From Aquabacterium sp. (GTDB lineage Bacteria > Pseudomonadota > Gammaproteobacteria > Burkholderiales > Burkholderiaceae_C): 64,000 nucleotides of DNA. Each line of letters opens with the position of its first letter. Position 1 is the stretch's first letter. Location of the stretch: positions 62,001-126,000 of the forward strand of contig NZ_JAQSDR010000036.1 in NCBI RefSeq assembly GCF_029946005.1, given 5' to 3'. Position numbers and translations under genes: made by a program. The notes under the pieces are model-generated. The model had not been told where the DNA came from. It worked only from the letters and a program-made list of their open reading frames with translations, and ran no database searches. This document shows positions 8,629 through 17,350 of the stretch, in pieces.

Positions 8629-9240
8629 TCAAGGCGCCAGCACGCTGGGCCACACAAGCATGATCGCGGCCAGGACCAGCAAGGTGCACAAGGCCGCCAC
8701 AAAGTCATCAAACAGGATCCCGAAGCCCTGCGCCCAACCAATGCCCTGGCCCGGCTGGCGCTTGAACAACTGATCGGCCCAAGCCACGGGGCCTGGCTTG
8801 GCGGCGTCAAAGTAGCGGAACAGGGCAAAGGCCAGCAACTGGCCGGCGAAGCCGGTGGGGGTGAGCAGCCACAGCACCAGCCAGAAGGCCAACACCTCGT
8901 CCCACACGATCGAGCCCGGGTCGGCCACGCGCAGGCTGCGCGCCGTGTGTGTGCAAGCCCACCAGCCGATGGGCAGGCCCAGACCGATCAGCCAGGCCCA
9001 CTTCACATCGGCCTGCGGCCCCACGCCCCACAGGTTCTGCAAGGCCCAGAAACTCACCCAGGCCCACAGCGTGCCCACGGTGCCGGGGGCCTGGGGGCTC
9101 AGGCCGCTGCCGGCGCCCAGGGCGATGAAATGCGCGGGGTGGCTGAGCAGCAAAGCCACGGTGGGGCGGCGGGGCGACAAGGAGGTGGCGGCATCATCCA
9201 CCACGTCAGGATCAGGATCGACATCAATGGGGCTGGGCAT
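8629..9240 (-). CDS. pgpA: Phosphatidylglycerophosphatase A
   Basis: The 203-residue integral membrane protein removes the phosphate from phosphatidylglycerophosphate in phosphatidylglycerol synthesis. It has the PgpA landmarks: GSGLSPQAPGTVGTL near residue 45-60, a WDE motif in SIVWDEVLAFW, and FRYFDAAKPGPV followed by a late FDDFVAA segment, with four hydrophobic helices. The family is usually about 170 residues; the extra 30 N-terminal residues are acidic and poorly conserved. The gene starts two bases after the thiL stop codon, so it is cotranscribed and probably coupled. Confidence 0.95.
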   Translation of the reverse strand: MPSPIDVDPDPDVVDDAATSLSPRRPTVALLLSHPAHFIALGAGSGLSPQAPGTVGTLWAWVSFWALQNLWGVGPQADVKWAWLIGLGLPIGWWACTHTARSLRVADPGSIVWDEVLAFWLVLWLLTPTGFAGQLLAFALFRYFDAAKPGPVAWADQLFKRQPGQGIGWAQGFGILFDDFVAALCTLLVLAAIMLVWPSVLAP

Positions 9241-9242
9241 GC

Positions 9243-10247
9243 TTAGCTCTTGAAGTGGTCGAACGAGGTCCAGCGATTGGACACGGGCTGAGGTGGGGCG
9301 TCGTCGGGCCAGACATCCAGTTCGCCTTGCAGCAATTGCAGGCCCGGCGTGGCGGTGATGGCGCCCAGGCGCGTCAAAGGCAGGCCCAGCGAATCGCCCA
9401 GGGCCAGGAGGCGGGCGCGGTGTTCGGGCGGGGCGGTGAAGACCAGTTCGTAGTCGTCGCCACCGGCCAGCAGGCAATCGTGCTGCTGCGACACAGGCCG
9501 CGCTGCCAGCACAGGGTGCACGGGCAGCGCATCAAGCACCACGGTGGCGCCCACCTGGCTGCGGCGCAGGAGGTGGCCCAGGTCGCCCAGCAGGCCATCG
9601 GACACGTCGATGGCGGCGCTGGCCAGGCCGCGCAGGGCCAGGCCCAGGGCCACGCGGGGCTCGGGGCATTCCATGGCGCGGCGCGCGGTGTCGAAATCAT
9701 CGCTGGTCAGGGCGGGCTGCAAGGTGCCACGAAAGGCCTCCAGCGCCAGGCGCGCCAGGCCGGGCCAGCCACTGATCCACAGGTCGTTACCCGCGCGGGC
9801 GCCGCTGCGCAGCAGGGTCTGACCTGCGGGCACCTCGCCCATCACGGTGATGCCGATGGCCAGGGGCCCTGCCGTGGTGTCGCCGCCAATCAATTCGCAG
9901 TCGTGCGCATCGGCCAGAGCCAGCAGGCCTTGTGCAAAGCCGGCCAGCCAGGCCTCGTCAACGCGGGGCAAGGTCAGGGCCAGGGTGAAGGCCAGGGGCT
10001 TGGCACCGCACGCGGCCAGGTCCGACAGGTTGACCGCCAAGGCCTTGTGGCCCAGGCGCGCCGGGTCGACCGTGGAGAGGAAATGCCGCCCCTCCACCAA
10101 GGTGTCGGTGGACACGGCCAGGTGCATGCCCGGGGCTGGCGCGATGATGGCGCAGTCGTCGCCATTGCCCACCACGGCACGGCGCGGCCCTTGCCCTGCG
10201 GGGCGCCAGAAAAAACGTTCAATGAGGTCGAATTCACCCAGGCTCAT
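9243..10247 (-). CDS. thiL: Thiamine-monophosphate kinase
   Basis: A 334-residue AIR-synthase-fold enzyme that phosphorylates thiamine monophosphate to the diphosphate cofactor with ATP. It begins with the typical GEFDLIERFF, followed by GDDCAII, STDTLVEGRHF and the LIGGDTT loop that bind nucleotide and magnesium; IDVSDGLLGDL and GGDDYELVF are also present. Full length for the family. It heads the thiL-pgpA-pncC operon and is divergent from a diguanylate cyclase 111 bp away. Confidence 0.96.
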   Translation of the reverse strand: MSLGEFDLIERFFWRPAGQGPRRAVVGNGDDCAIIAPAPGMHLAVSTDTLVEGRHFLSTVDPARLGHKALAVNLSDLAACGAKPLAFTLALTLPRVDEAWLAGFAQGLLALADAHDCELIGGDTTAGPLAIGITVMGEVPAGQTLLRSGARAGNDLWISGWPGLARLALEAFRGTLQPALTSDDFDTARRAMECPEPRVALGLALRGLASAAIDVSDGLLGDLGHLLRRSQVGATVVLDALPVHPVLAARPVSQQHDCLLAGGDDYELVFTAPPEHRARLLALGDSLGLPLTRLGAITATPGLQLLQGELDVWPDDAPPQPVSNRWTSFDHFKS

Positions 10248-10358
10248 GACGGGATTGTCGCGCGGACCGTGTGCGATTCACGTCCCGCTCACCCTCAGGT
10301 TCAAAACTGCCTCAACTTGGCCTGCCGTCCGTCCGAAATCATCGCAACGATCTTTCCC

Positions 10359-11537
10359 ATGGCAGACCTGACCCCTTCATTCTCCCAACCGCACCCCGCC
10401 AAAGGCGAGTCAGCCCTCGTCCGGGCGGTGCTCGGACCTGCGGGCGCCGTCCGGCAAGGTGTCAAGCGCTTGTTGTGGATGCTGCCAGCCTATGCCTTTG
10501 CCATGACCTTGATGGTCTGCGGGGTCGTGTTTCAAAGGGTGCAGGTGTGGCAGGCCTGGGCCTTGGCTGGCTATGTTTTGTGCGGCCTGAGCGGCTTTTA
10601 TGCGGTGTTGCGCACTGGCCTCGTGGCCCACCATCCGGAGCCGACCCTGGCCTTCCCCCAGGTGCTGTTCAGCCTGACCACGGTTTGCCTGTCTTACGCG
10701 ATGATCGAATCCTCGCGGGGCTTGGCGCTCGAATGGATGTGTCTGATCCTGGTGTTTGACATGCGCCGCCTGACTGGCAGGCAAGCCCAATTGGCTACTT
10801 TTGGTGGTTTAGGCCTGCTGGTGACGATGCTGTTGTTCACATGGAGACTGAACCCTCCAGCAGCCGACCTGAATGCCGCGCTGGTCACCATCGCCACGGT
10901 CGGCTTGACCATGCCCACCCTGCTCATCGTCACCAAAGTGGGCCGCCGTTTGCACCAGCGTCGGCTGGATCAGCGGGCCGCCATGGCCACCGCCTTCGAG
11001 CAATTCAATGCCCTGTCCATCCGTGACGGCCTGACTCAGTTGTTCAACCGCCGCCACATGATGAGCCTGCTCGAAGACGAAGTGCGGCGTCAACAGCGCA
11101 GTCGCCGGGCCTTCTGCGTGGCCATCCTCGACATCGACTTCTTCAAGCGGGTGAACGACCAACACGGGCACGCGGTGGGTGATGCCGTGCTGCACGATTT
11201 TGCCACCCTGGCCCGCGGCACTTTTTCCGGCAGCGACGCGGTGGCGCGCTGGGGTGGTGAAGAATTCCTGGTCCTGATGTCAGAAGCCGACCAAGGGCAG
11301 GCTCTCGAGATGCTGGAGCGGCTGCGCCAGGCCGTCCGGCAGCACGATTGGACCGTGCACGGCCCGGGCCTGGCCGTGACCTTCTCGGCAGGCGTGCGCG
11401 AGCACACCACGGACGACACCCTCGCCCAATCGCTTGAACACGCCGATGCCGCGCTCTACAAGGCCAAGGCGCAAGGCCGCGATCGCACCATTGCCTCGAC
11501 CACGGCTGCCGCCGTCCTGTCGGGCCAAGCGACGTGA
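10359..11537 (+). CDS. Membrane-bound GGDEF diguanylate cyclase (first of tandem pair 2)
   Basis: A 392-residue cyclic-di-GMP synthase. After about 35 polar residues come six predicted membrane segments of a sensor module shared with three other cyclases in this window (pattern L-R-T/S-G...P-x-L-x-x-P-Q). The GGDEF domain has FNRRHMMSLL, DIDFFKRVND and an intact GGEEF at about 299-303. The RxxD inhibitory site is absent (Ser nine residues before GGEEF), so the enzyme may escape feedback inhibition. The open frame extends more than 1 kb upstream across thiL, but homology begins only at this ATG. Its TGA overlaps the GTG of the next cyclase. Confidence 0.92.
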   Translation: MADLTPSFSQPHPAKGESALVRAVLGPAGAVRQGVKRLLWMLPAYAFAMTLMVCGVVFQRVQVWQAWALAGYVLCGLSGFYAVLRTGLVAHHPEPTLAFPQVLFSLTTVCLSYAMIESSRGLALEWMCLILVFDMRRLTGRQAQLATFGGLGLLVTMLLFTWRLNPPAADLNAALVTIATVGLTMPTLLIVTKVGRRLHQRRLDQRAAMATAFEQFNALSIRDGLTQLFNRRHMMSLLEDEVRRQQRSRRAFCVAILDIDFFKRVNDQHGHAVGDAVLHDFATLARGTFSGSDAVARWGGEEFLVLMSEADQGQALEMLERLRQAVRQHDWTVHGPGLAVTFSAGVREHTTDDTLAQSLEHADAALYKAKAQGRDRTIASTTAAAVLSGQAT

Positions 11538-12679
11538 ACACCAACACCATCTCTCAGTCCGCCCCCCGGTCACACCCCTTGGTCGACCTGCTGCTGACCA
11601 CCGACCCCCGACGGCGCACCGCCCTGAGCCTGTGTCTGCTGAGCACCGGGCTCTACATCGGCTTTCTCGGCTTGATCTGGCTGTACCTCGTGCCCAACGT
11701 GCTGTCCGACCAGGAGCAGGCCTGGAACTGGGCCTTCACCATCCACCAACTCATCGCCATCGGCCTGTTCTATCCCTTGATCCGGAGTGGGCTCACCCTC
11801 AAGTACGAGGACCCAGGTTTGGTCGCCCTTCAGATCATCTGGGCAAGCGCCGCCGTCGTGCTGGGGTACGCGGTGGCGCCCGTCATGCGGGTCGGCAATC
11901 TGCAGATCCTCTGTCTGGCCCAGGTCTTCGGCTTTGTCAGCCTGCGTCCCCGCGCGGCCCTGCTGACGGGCGGCGCCACGATCGGGATGCTCCTGGCCAT
12001 GTGGGCCATCATGAGCGCCCTGCATGGCCCCCACTTCAACCCGGCCGATGAGGCCTTCCAGATTTTCCCGACCTGCTTGATCCTCGGCCTGCTGGCTTGG
12101 CAGTCCCGCAACTTCGGGCGGTCCCGCGAGCGCATGGCCGAAGAGAAAACCCGCCTCGCCAGCGCCACCGAACGGGTCCGGCAGATCGCCCGGCACGACC
12201 CGCTGACCGGCCTGTTCAACCGCCAGTACCTGCAAACCCGCCTCGACGCCGAGCACGACCGGGCCGGCCGCAGCGGCAGCAGCTTTTGCATCGCCGTGAT
12301 CGACCTGGACCATTTCAAGAACGTGAATGACACCCACGGCCACCACGTGGGCGACGAGGTGCTGCTGGCCTTTGCCCAGCAGGCACGGACCAGCCTTCGT
12401 GAAACCGACCTGATCGGACGCTGGGGCGGTGAGGAATTCGTGGTGGTGATGCCGGAAACCGACCCCGCCCAAGCCGGCACCATCGGCCTGAGCCGCCTGA
12501 AAGAAGCTTTGTGTGAGACCGGATTGTCTGCCCGGGTGCCGTCGTTGAGGGTCACTTTCTCGGCGGGCCTGGCGGCTTTGCAGCCCGGCGAGTCAAGCAA
12601 GCAACTTCTGCAACGGGCCGACGAGGCCTTGTACCTGGCCAAGGCGCAAGGGCGCAACCGGGCTGTGATCGCGGGTTAA
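11534..12679 (+). CDS. Membrane-bound GGDEF diguanylate cyclase (second of tandem pair 2)
   Basis: A 381-residue paralogue of the preceding gene with the same six-helix N-terminal module and a GGDEF domain (FNRQYLQTRL, DLDHFKNVND, GGEEF at about 298-302). Unlike its partner it keeps the inhibitory site RETD nine residues before GGEEF, so it should be subject to product inhibition. Translation starts at a GTG that overlaps the upstream stop as GTGA, giving coupled synthesis. The pair therefore combines one likely uninhibited and one inhibited cyclase. Confidence 0.92.
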   Translation: MNTNTISQSAPRSHPLVDLLLTTDPRRRTALSLCLLSTGLYIGFLGLIWLYLVPNVLSDQEQAWNWAFTIHQLIAIGLFYPLIRSGLTLKYEDPGLVALQIIWASAAVVLGYAVAPVMRVGNLQILCLAQVFGFVSLRPRAALLTGGATIGMLLAMWAIMSALHGPHFNPADEAFQIFPTCLILGLLAWQSRNFGRSRERMAEEKTRLASATERVRQIARHDPLTGLFNRQYLQTRLDAEHDRAGRSGSSFCIAVIDLDHFKNVNDTHGHHVGDEVLLAFAQQARTSLRETDLIGRWGGEEFVVVMPETDPAQAGTIGLSRLKEALCETGLSARVPSLRVTFSAGLAALQPGESSKQLLQRADEALYLAKAQGRNRAVIAG

Positions 12680-12784
12680 ATCGCGCCCTTGCGGCTACCC
12701 ACATCGCTGGCCGAGCCTCAAGTTCCTACAATGCAGGGGTCAGGCGCCGCCAACATGGCCAGCGCCCACGAAAGGCACCCCTGC

Positions 12785-15079
12785 ATGACCACCCCAGAAG
12801 CAAAACGCGCCGAGCTGAAAAAAGCCGCGCTTGAATACCACGAGTTCCCCACACCCGGCAAAGTCGCCATCAGCGCCACCAAGCAGCTGACCAATCAGCG
12901 CGACCTGGCCCTGGCCTACTCGCCCGGCGTGGCCGCCGCGTGCGAAGAAATCGTCGACAACCCCGCCAACGCCTTCCGCTACACCAGCCGGGGCAACTTG
13001 GTGGCCGTGATCACCAATGGCACGGCTGTGCTGGGCCTGGGCAACATCGGCCCGCTGGCCGCCAAGCCGGTGATGGAGGGCAAGGCCGTCCTGTTCAAAA
13101 AGTTCGCCGACATCGATGTGTTCGACATCGAGATCAACGAGAACGACCCGGAAAAGCTCGTCCAGATCATCGCCTCGCTGGAGCCCACCTTCGGCGGCAT
13201 CAACCTGGAAGACATCAAGGCCCCGGACTGTTTCTACGTCGAGCGCCAGCTGCGTGAACGCATGAAGATCCCCGTTTTCCATGACGACCAGCACGGCACC
13301 GCCATCGTCGTGGGCGCCGCCCTGCTCAATGGCCTGAAAGTGGTCGGCAAGGACATCAAGCAGGTCAAGCTGGTGGTCTCGGGCGCGGGTGCCGCCGCGC
13401 TGGCCTGCCTGGGCCTGCTGGTCAAGCTGGGCTTGCCGCGTGAAAACATCTGGGTCACCGACCTGGCCGGCGTGGTCTACGAAGGCCGCGTTGAACTGAT
13501 GGACCCCGACAAGGCCTTTTTTGCGCAAGAAACCCCACTGCGCACCCTCGGCCAGGTCATCGATGGCGCCGACATCTTCCTGGGCCTCAGTGCAGGCGGC
13601 GTGCTCAAGGCCGACATGGTCGCGCGCATGGGCCCCAAGCCCATCATCTTCGCGCTGGCCAACCCCAACCCCGAGATCCTGCCGGAGGACGTCAAAGCCG
13701 TGCGCGACGACGCCATCATGGCCACCGGGCGAAGCGACTACCCCAACCAGGTCAACAACGTCCTGTGCTTCCCCTACATCTTCCGCGGGGCGCTTGATTC
13801 GGGCGCGACCACCATCACCGATGAGATGGAGATCGCCGCCGTTCACGCCATCGCCGAGCTGGCCCAGGCCGAGCAAAGCGACGTGGTGGCCCAGGCCTAC
13901 GCGGGCGTCACCCTGAGCTTCGGCCCCGAGTACCTGATCCCCAAGCCCTTCGACCCGCGCTTGATGATCAAGATTGCCCCGGCCGTGGCCCTGGCGGCGG
14001 CGGCCTCCGGCGTGGCCTCGCGCCCGGTCAAGGACTTCATCGCCTACGTCGAAAAGTTGCAAAGCTTCGTCTACGCCTCGGGCCAGACGATGAAGCCCAT
14101 CTTCAGCGTGGCCAAGCGCGCCAAGAACAAGCGCATCGCCTTTGCCGAAGGCGAAAACGAGCGCGTGCTGCGCGCCGCCCAGATCGTGGTCGACGAAGGC
14201 CTGGCCTGCCCCACCCTGATCGGCCGCCCGGCCGTCATCGAGCAGCACATCGAGCGCTTCGGCCTGCGCCTGAAAGCCGGCACCGACTACCAGGTGGTCA
14301 GCGTCGAGCACGACCACCGCCACCGCGACTACTGGCAAACGTATCACCGCCTGACCGAGCGCAAGGGCGTGACCGAGCAGATGGCCAAGATCGAGATGCG
14401 CCGTCGCCTGACGCTGATCGCCTCAATGCTGCTTTACAAGGGCGAAGTCGATGGCCTGATCTGCGGCACCTGGGGCAACACGCCCTTGCACCTGCATTAC
14501 ATCGACCAGGTGATCGGCAAGCGCGCGGGCGTGAAAACCTACGCGGCCATGACCGGCCTGCTGCTGCCCGGCCGCCAGGTCAACATCCTGGACACCCACA
14601 TCAACTACGACCCCACGGCCGAACAACTGGCCGAAATCACCATCATGGCGGCCGAAGAAATGATGAGGATCGGTCAGCGGCCCAAAGCAGCACTGCTGTC
14701 GCACTCCAACTTTGGTTCCAGCAACCACCCCTCGGCGCTGAAGATGCGCGAGGCCCTGGGCCTGATCCAGGAGCGCGCGCCCTGGTTGGAAATCGACGGC
14801 GAGATGCATGGCGACGCTGCCCTGAATGCCGCCTACCGCGCCGAGTTGATGCCCCGCAGCACCCTGGTCGGCGAAGCCAACCTGCTGGTCTGCCCCAACA
14901 TCGACGCGGCCAACATCGCCTACAACCTGCTCAAGGAAGCGGCCGGCAACGGCATCGCCCTGGGGCCGGTGCTGCTGGGCGCGGCCAAGCCAGTGACCAT
15001 CCTGACCCCGTCGGCCACGGTGCGCCGAATTGTCAACATGACGGCCATGACCGTGGCGGAGGCCAACGCCGTCCGCTGA
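12785..15079 (+). CDS. maeB: NADP-dependent malic enzyme with C-terminal phosphotransacetylase-like domain
   Basis: This 764-residue enzyme oxidatively decarboxylates malate to pyruvate, making NADPH. Order: malic N-terminal domain (about 20-150, with [12 protein letters not shown]), NAD(P)-binding domain (about 165-400, with [13 protein letters not shown]), and a PTA-like domain (about 430-760) that in MaeB proteins is regulatory and binds acetyl-CoA. Length matches the MaeB family. The chosen ATG has GAAAGG upstream; longer starts lack homology. A TACAAT at 12727-12732 is a plausible -10 box for its own promoter. It follows the second cyclase pair but looks independently transcribed. Confidence 0.95.
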   Translation: MTTPEAKRAELKKAALEYHEFPTPGKVAISATKQLTNQRDLALAYSPGVAAACEEIVDNPANAFRYTSRGNLVAVITNGTAVLGLGNIGPLAAKPVMEGKAVLFKKFADIDVFDIEINENDPEKLVQIIASLEPTFGGINLEDIKAPDCFYVERQLRERMKIPVFHDDQHGTAIVVGAALLNGLKVVGKDIKQVKLVVSGAGAAALACLGLLVKLGLPRENIWVTDLAGVVYEGRVELMDPDKAFFAQETPLRTLGQVIDGADIFLGLSAGGVLKADMVARMGPKPIIFALANPNPEILPEDVKAVRDDAIMATGRSDYPNQVNNVLCFPYIFRGALDSGATTITDEMEIAAVHAIAELAQAEQSDVVAQAYAGVTLSFGPEYLIPKPFDPRLMIKIAPAVALAAAASGVASRPVKDFIAYVEKLQSFVYASGQTMKPIFSVAKRAKNKRIAFAEGENERVLRAAQIVVDEGLACPTLIGRPAVIEQHIERFGLRLKAGTDYQVVSVEHDHRHRDYWQTYHRLTERKGVTEQMAKIEMRRRLTLIASMLLYKGEVDGLICGTWGNTPLHLHYIDQVIGKRAGVKTYAAMTGLLLPGRQVNILDTHINYDPTAEQLAEITIMAAEEMMRIGQRPKAALLSHSNFGSSNHPSALKMREALGLIQERAPWLEIDGEMHGDAALNAAYRAELMPRSTLVGEANLLVCPNIDAANIAYNLLKEAAGNGIALGPVLLGAAKPVTILTPSATVRRIVNMTAMTVAEANAVR

Positions 15080-15143
15080 AGGTGTTCAAACAGGCGTTTG
15101 TCAAAAAAACGTCATATACCACGAACTGTCAACCCCTCACGCA

Positions 15144-15181
15144 AAGGCCCCTGTCCACTGGTTTTCCGGGGCTGGGGCCTT
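15144..15181 (+). terminator. Possible transcription terminator after maeB
   Basis: An 8-bp perfect stem, AAGGCCCC with GGGGCCTT, encloses a 22-base loop about 65 bp after the maeB stop. Only a short T-rich stretch (TGAGCTTTTGG) follows, so termination strength is doubtful. Confidence 0.4.
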
Positions 15182-15245
15182 GAGCTTTTGGCCCGTTTTC
15201 AGTAGCATCACGGCTTTTAGAGACCTGAGCTGGCGTGACGACGTT

Positions 15246-15683
15246 GTGAAGAAGCCACTGAGCAAGTCATGGACTGGCATTGCCACATCGTTGCTGGTGT
15301 CGGCCAGCGTCCTGACCGGCGCTGCAATGCTGGATGCCGGTGTTTCACCCGCCTGGGCTCGGTCCAGCCCGGCGGAGTCAGCACTGAATTCGGCGATTGG
15401 CTTGTCGCAATTGCCGACGCAGGCTCAGGATGTTCACCGGCGCATTTTGGCGGGTGGGCCTTTCAAATACACCAAGGACGGCACCGTCTTTGGCAACAGG
15501 GAGCGTGCTTTGCCTCGAAAACCGCGTGGGTTCTACCACGAGTACACGGTGCCTACACCAGGATCGCGTACCCGAGGGGCCCGGCGCATCGTTTGCGGAG
15601 GTGAAGTAGTGCAAATCCCTGAAACTTGTTTCTACACCGAGGATCACTACAGCAGCTTCAAACCCATTGATCCCCGGCACTGA
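15246..15683 (+). CDS. Secreted guanyl-specific ribonuclease (RNase Sa/barnase superfamily)
   Basis: This 145-residue product has a signal peptide (KK at the start, hydrophobic core, cleavage near AWA-R, residue 38) and a mature microbial RNase domain that closely follows RNase Sa: LPTQAQD, GGPFKYTKDGTVFGNRE, then HEYTV. The catalytic residues of RNase Sa have clear counterparts: E99 (Glu54), R110 (Arg65), R114 (Arg69) and H134 (His85). It should cleave RNA after guanosine outside the cytoplasm. I start at a GTG (15246) because it gives a proper signal peptide; the open frame reaches back to 15180. A barstar-family inhibitor follows 81 bp downstream, matching the barnase/barstar arrangement. 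Confidence 0.9.
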   Translation: MKKPLSKSWTGIATSLLVSASVLTGAAMLDAGVSPAWARSSPAESALNSAIGLSQLPTQAQDVHRRILAGGPFKYTKDGTVFGNRERALPRKPRGFYHEYTVPTPGSRTRGARRIVCGGEVVQIPETCFYTEDHYSSFKPIDPRH

Positions 15684-15764
15684 GCCTTCAAGACTCGCTG
15701 CTTCGTTCTTTTGTCCTTTTCTTTGACCCTCAAATTTGGCCCACGAGGGCAGTGAGCATCCTCA

Positions 15765-16355
15765 ATGCACTCTCGGCCCCAAGCGATCATGTTGTTGCAA
15801 TCCGTTCGACCCAACATCGTTCAATCCATCCGCGCGTTTCGCCCGGAAGACTTGCAACAGGCTGCCCTGGATTCCGGGCAGCACTTCCTGTACACCAACC
15901 TGAGCGAAGCCCAGTCCAAACAAGATGTGCTGGACATCATCGCCAAGGATTTCCTGTTCCCGGATCACTTCGGCAAGAACATGGACGCGCTGTATGACTG
16001 CATGACCGACCTGGTTCACAAGTCGGGCCCGCAGCCAGGCTTCGTGGTGGTGCTGGAACTCATCCCCGATGGCGTCAAGTTCGACCGCGAAACCCGCGAG
16101 TTGCTGCTCGACTCCTTCCGCGATGCCGCCGATTTCTGGAGCGAGCGCAAAATCGCCTTCCGCGTGTTCTATTCCATCGCTGTCTCGGGCAAAGAGTCCG
16201 CCGGCAACTGGGACCGCGCTGAAGTCGCCCAGAACGATGCGCCCCCCGTGGTCGTCAAGCCGACCAAGGTCTCCAAGAACGCGCCTCAGCCCATGACCAT
16301 GAACCTGCCGCCCATGAGCAGCGCGTTCGACACGGCCATGCTGCTGGTCGCCTGA
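15765..16355 (+). CDS. Barstar-family ribonuclease inhibitor with C-terminal extension
   Basis: A 196-residue protein whose middle is a barstar domain; it should block the upstream RNase before export. The motif HFGKNMDALYDCMTD matches the barstar helix that plugs the RNase active site, with D74 and D78 equal to barstar Asp35 and Asp39. Classical barstar is about 90 residues; this protein has about 40 residues before the domain and a Pro/Val/Lys-rich tail of about 40 after it (from NDAPPVVVKP). There is no signal peptide, as expected for a cytoplasmic immunity protein. An alternative start is the ATG at 15789. The tail's function is unknown. Confidence 0.9.
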   Translation: MHSRPQAIMLLQSVRPNIVQSIRAFRPEDLQQAALDSGQHFLYTNLSEAQSKQDVLDIIAKDFLFPDHFGKNMDALYDCMTDLVHKSGPQPGFVVVLELIPDGVKFDRETRELLLDSFRDAADFWSERKIAFRVFYSIAVSGKESAGNWDRAEVAQNDAPPVVVKPTKVSKNAPQPMTMNLPPMSSAFDTAMLLVA

Positions 16356-16376
16356 CCAGGCCGCCTCGCCTCAAGC

Positions 16377-17342
16377 TCAACGTCCGGCGCGCGTGCGCCA
16401 GTCGTTGAGCTGCTCGCCCCCAGCGTGCTTGCCCCCCAGGTAGCCGGGGGCGATGCGTGTCACCGGCGTGGGCGCCACGCCCAGCGCCTGCAGCCCAGGC
16501 CACCGTCCGGTGGCCACATTGGGCACTTGCATCGAATCCAGGTTGTCCTGGGACATCAAAGGCTCACCTGGCAAGATTGACATGGCCAAGGCCTGCAGTC
16601 GGCCCGCCCAAAGCGGTATGGGCACAATGGGCCGGGCATGGCCGCTGAGCCAACCCGCCATCGCCACCAGCTCTTTCAAGGTGTAGACCTGCGGCCCCGT
16701 GCATTCATAGGTTTGCCCCACGGTGCCGGGGTCGGCCAGGCAGCGCGCCAAGGCGCGGGCCACATCGCCCACCCACACCGGTTGAAACTGGGCGTCGCTG
16801 CCCGCCAGCGGCAGGACCGGGAACACGGCCTGCAGGCTGGCGAACAGGTTCAAGAACTGGTCATGCGCTCCAAAGATCACGCTGGGGCGCAGTACCGTCA
16901 AATCCAGGCCGGCCGCGCGCAAGGCCAATTCGCCCGCCGCCTTGGAGCGCAGGTAATTGGAAGGGGCCGCCGCCGGGTCGTCGGGCACGCCCAGGGCACT
17001 GACGTGCACCACGCGCCGCACGCCCGCTCGCACGCAGGCCGCCGCCAGGCGCTGGGGCAGCCCGACATGAGCGTGCTCGAACTCGTCCTTGCTGCCATGC
17101 AGGATGGCGATCAGGTTGACCACGCCGTCGCAACCCACCAGCAGCCGCATCAGGGCGTTTTCGTCGTGCACCGACGCCTCAACCACTTCCACGGTGGGCA
17201 GGGTCAGCAGGTGCTGCGCGTGGGCGCGCCGCCGGGTGGGCACGGTGATGCGAACACCGCCCGAGCCATGCTCATCCACCAGTTGTTCACACAAGGCCCG
17301 GCCCACAAATCCGGAGCCGCCCAACACCAACCATCGTTTCAT
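16377..17342 (-). CDS. Complex I NDUFA9-like NAD(P)-binding protein (SDR family)
   Basis: A 321-residue extended/atypical short-chain dehydrogenase-like protein. It opens with the Rossmann signature LGGSGFVGRALCEQL, has NLIAIL and HVSALG strands, and a YLRSKAAGE motif where classical SDRs have the catalytic YxxxK. It matches bacterial relatives of the mitochondrial complex I subunit NDUFA9, for which no catalytic reaction is established. It ends 21 bp from the convergent barstar gene and starts 8 bp after the stop of the lytic transglycosylase, so it is probably cotranscribed with that gene. Confidence 0.88.
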   Translation of the reverse strand: MKRWLVLGGSGFVGRALCEQLVDEHGSGGVRITVPTRRRAHAQHLLTLPTVEVVEASVHDENALMRLLVGCDGVVNLIAILHGSKDEFEHAHVGLPQRLAAACVRAGVRRVVHVSALGVPDDPAAAPSNYLRSKAAGELALRAAGLDLTVLRPSVIFGAHDQFLNLFASLQAVFPVLPLAGSDAQFQPVWVGDVARALARCLADPGTVGQTYECTGPQVYTLKELVAMAGWLSGHARPIVPIPLWAGRLQALAMSILPGEPLMSQDNLDSMQVPNVATGRWPGLQALGVAPTPVTRIAPGYLGGKHAGGEQLNDWRTRAGR

Positions 17343-17350
17343 CTGTGGCC

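Noticed and set aside
9255..10358. N-terminal extension of the cyclase at 10359
   Set aside because: The extra codons are antisense to thiL and give a low-complexity Gln/Gly/Ala translation with no homology.
12740..14347. Minus-strand open frame of 535 codons
   Set aside because: It is a shadow of maeB, which has full-length family homology on the plus strand.
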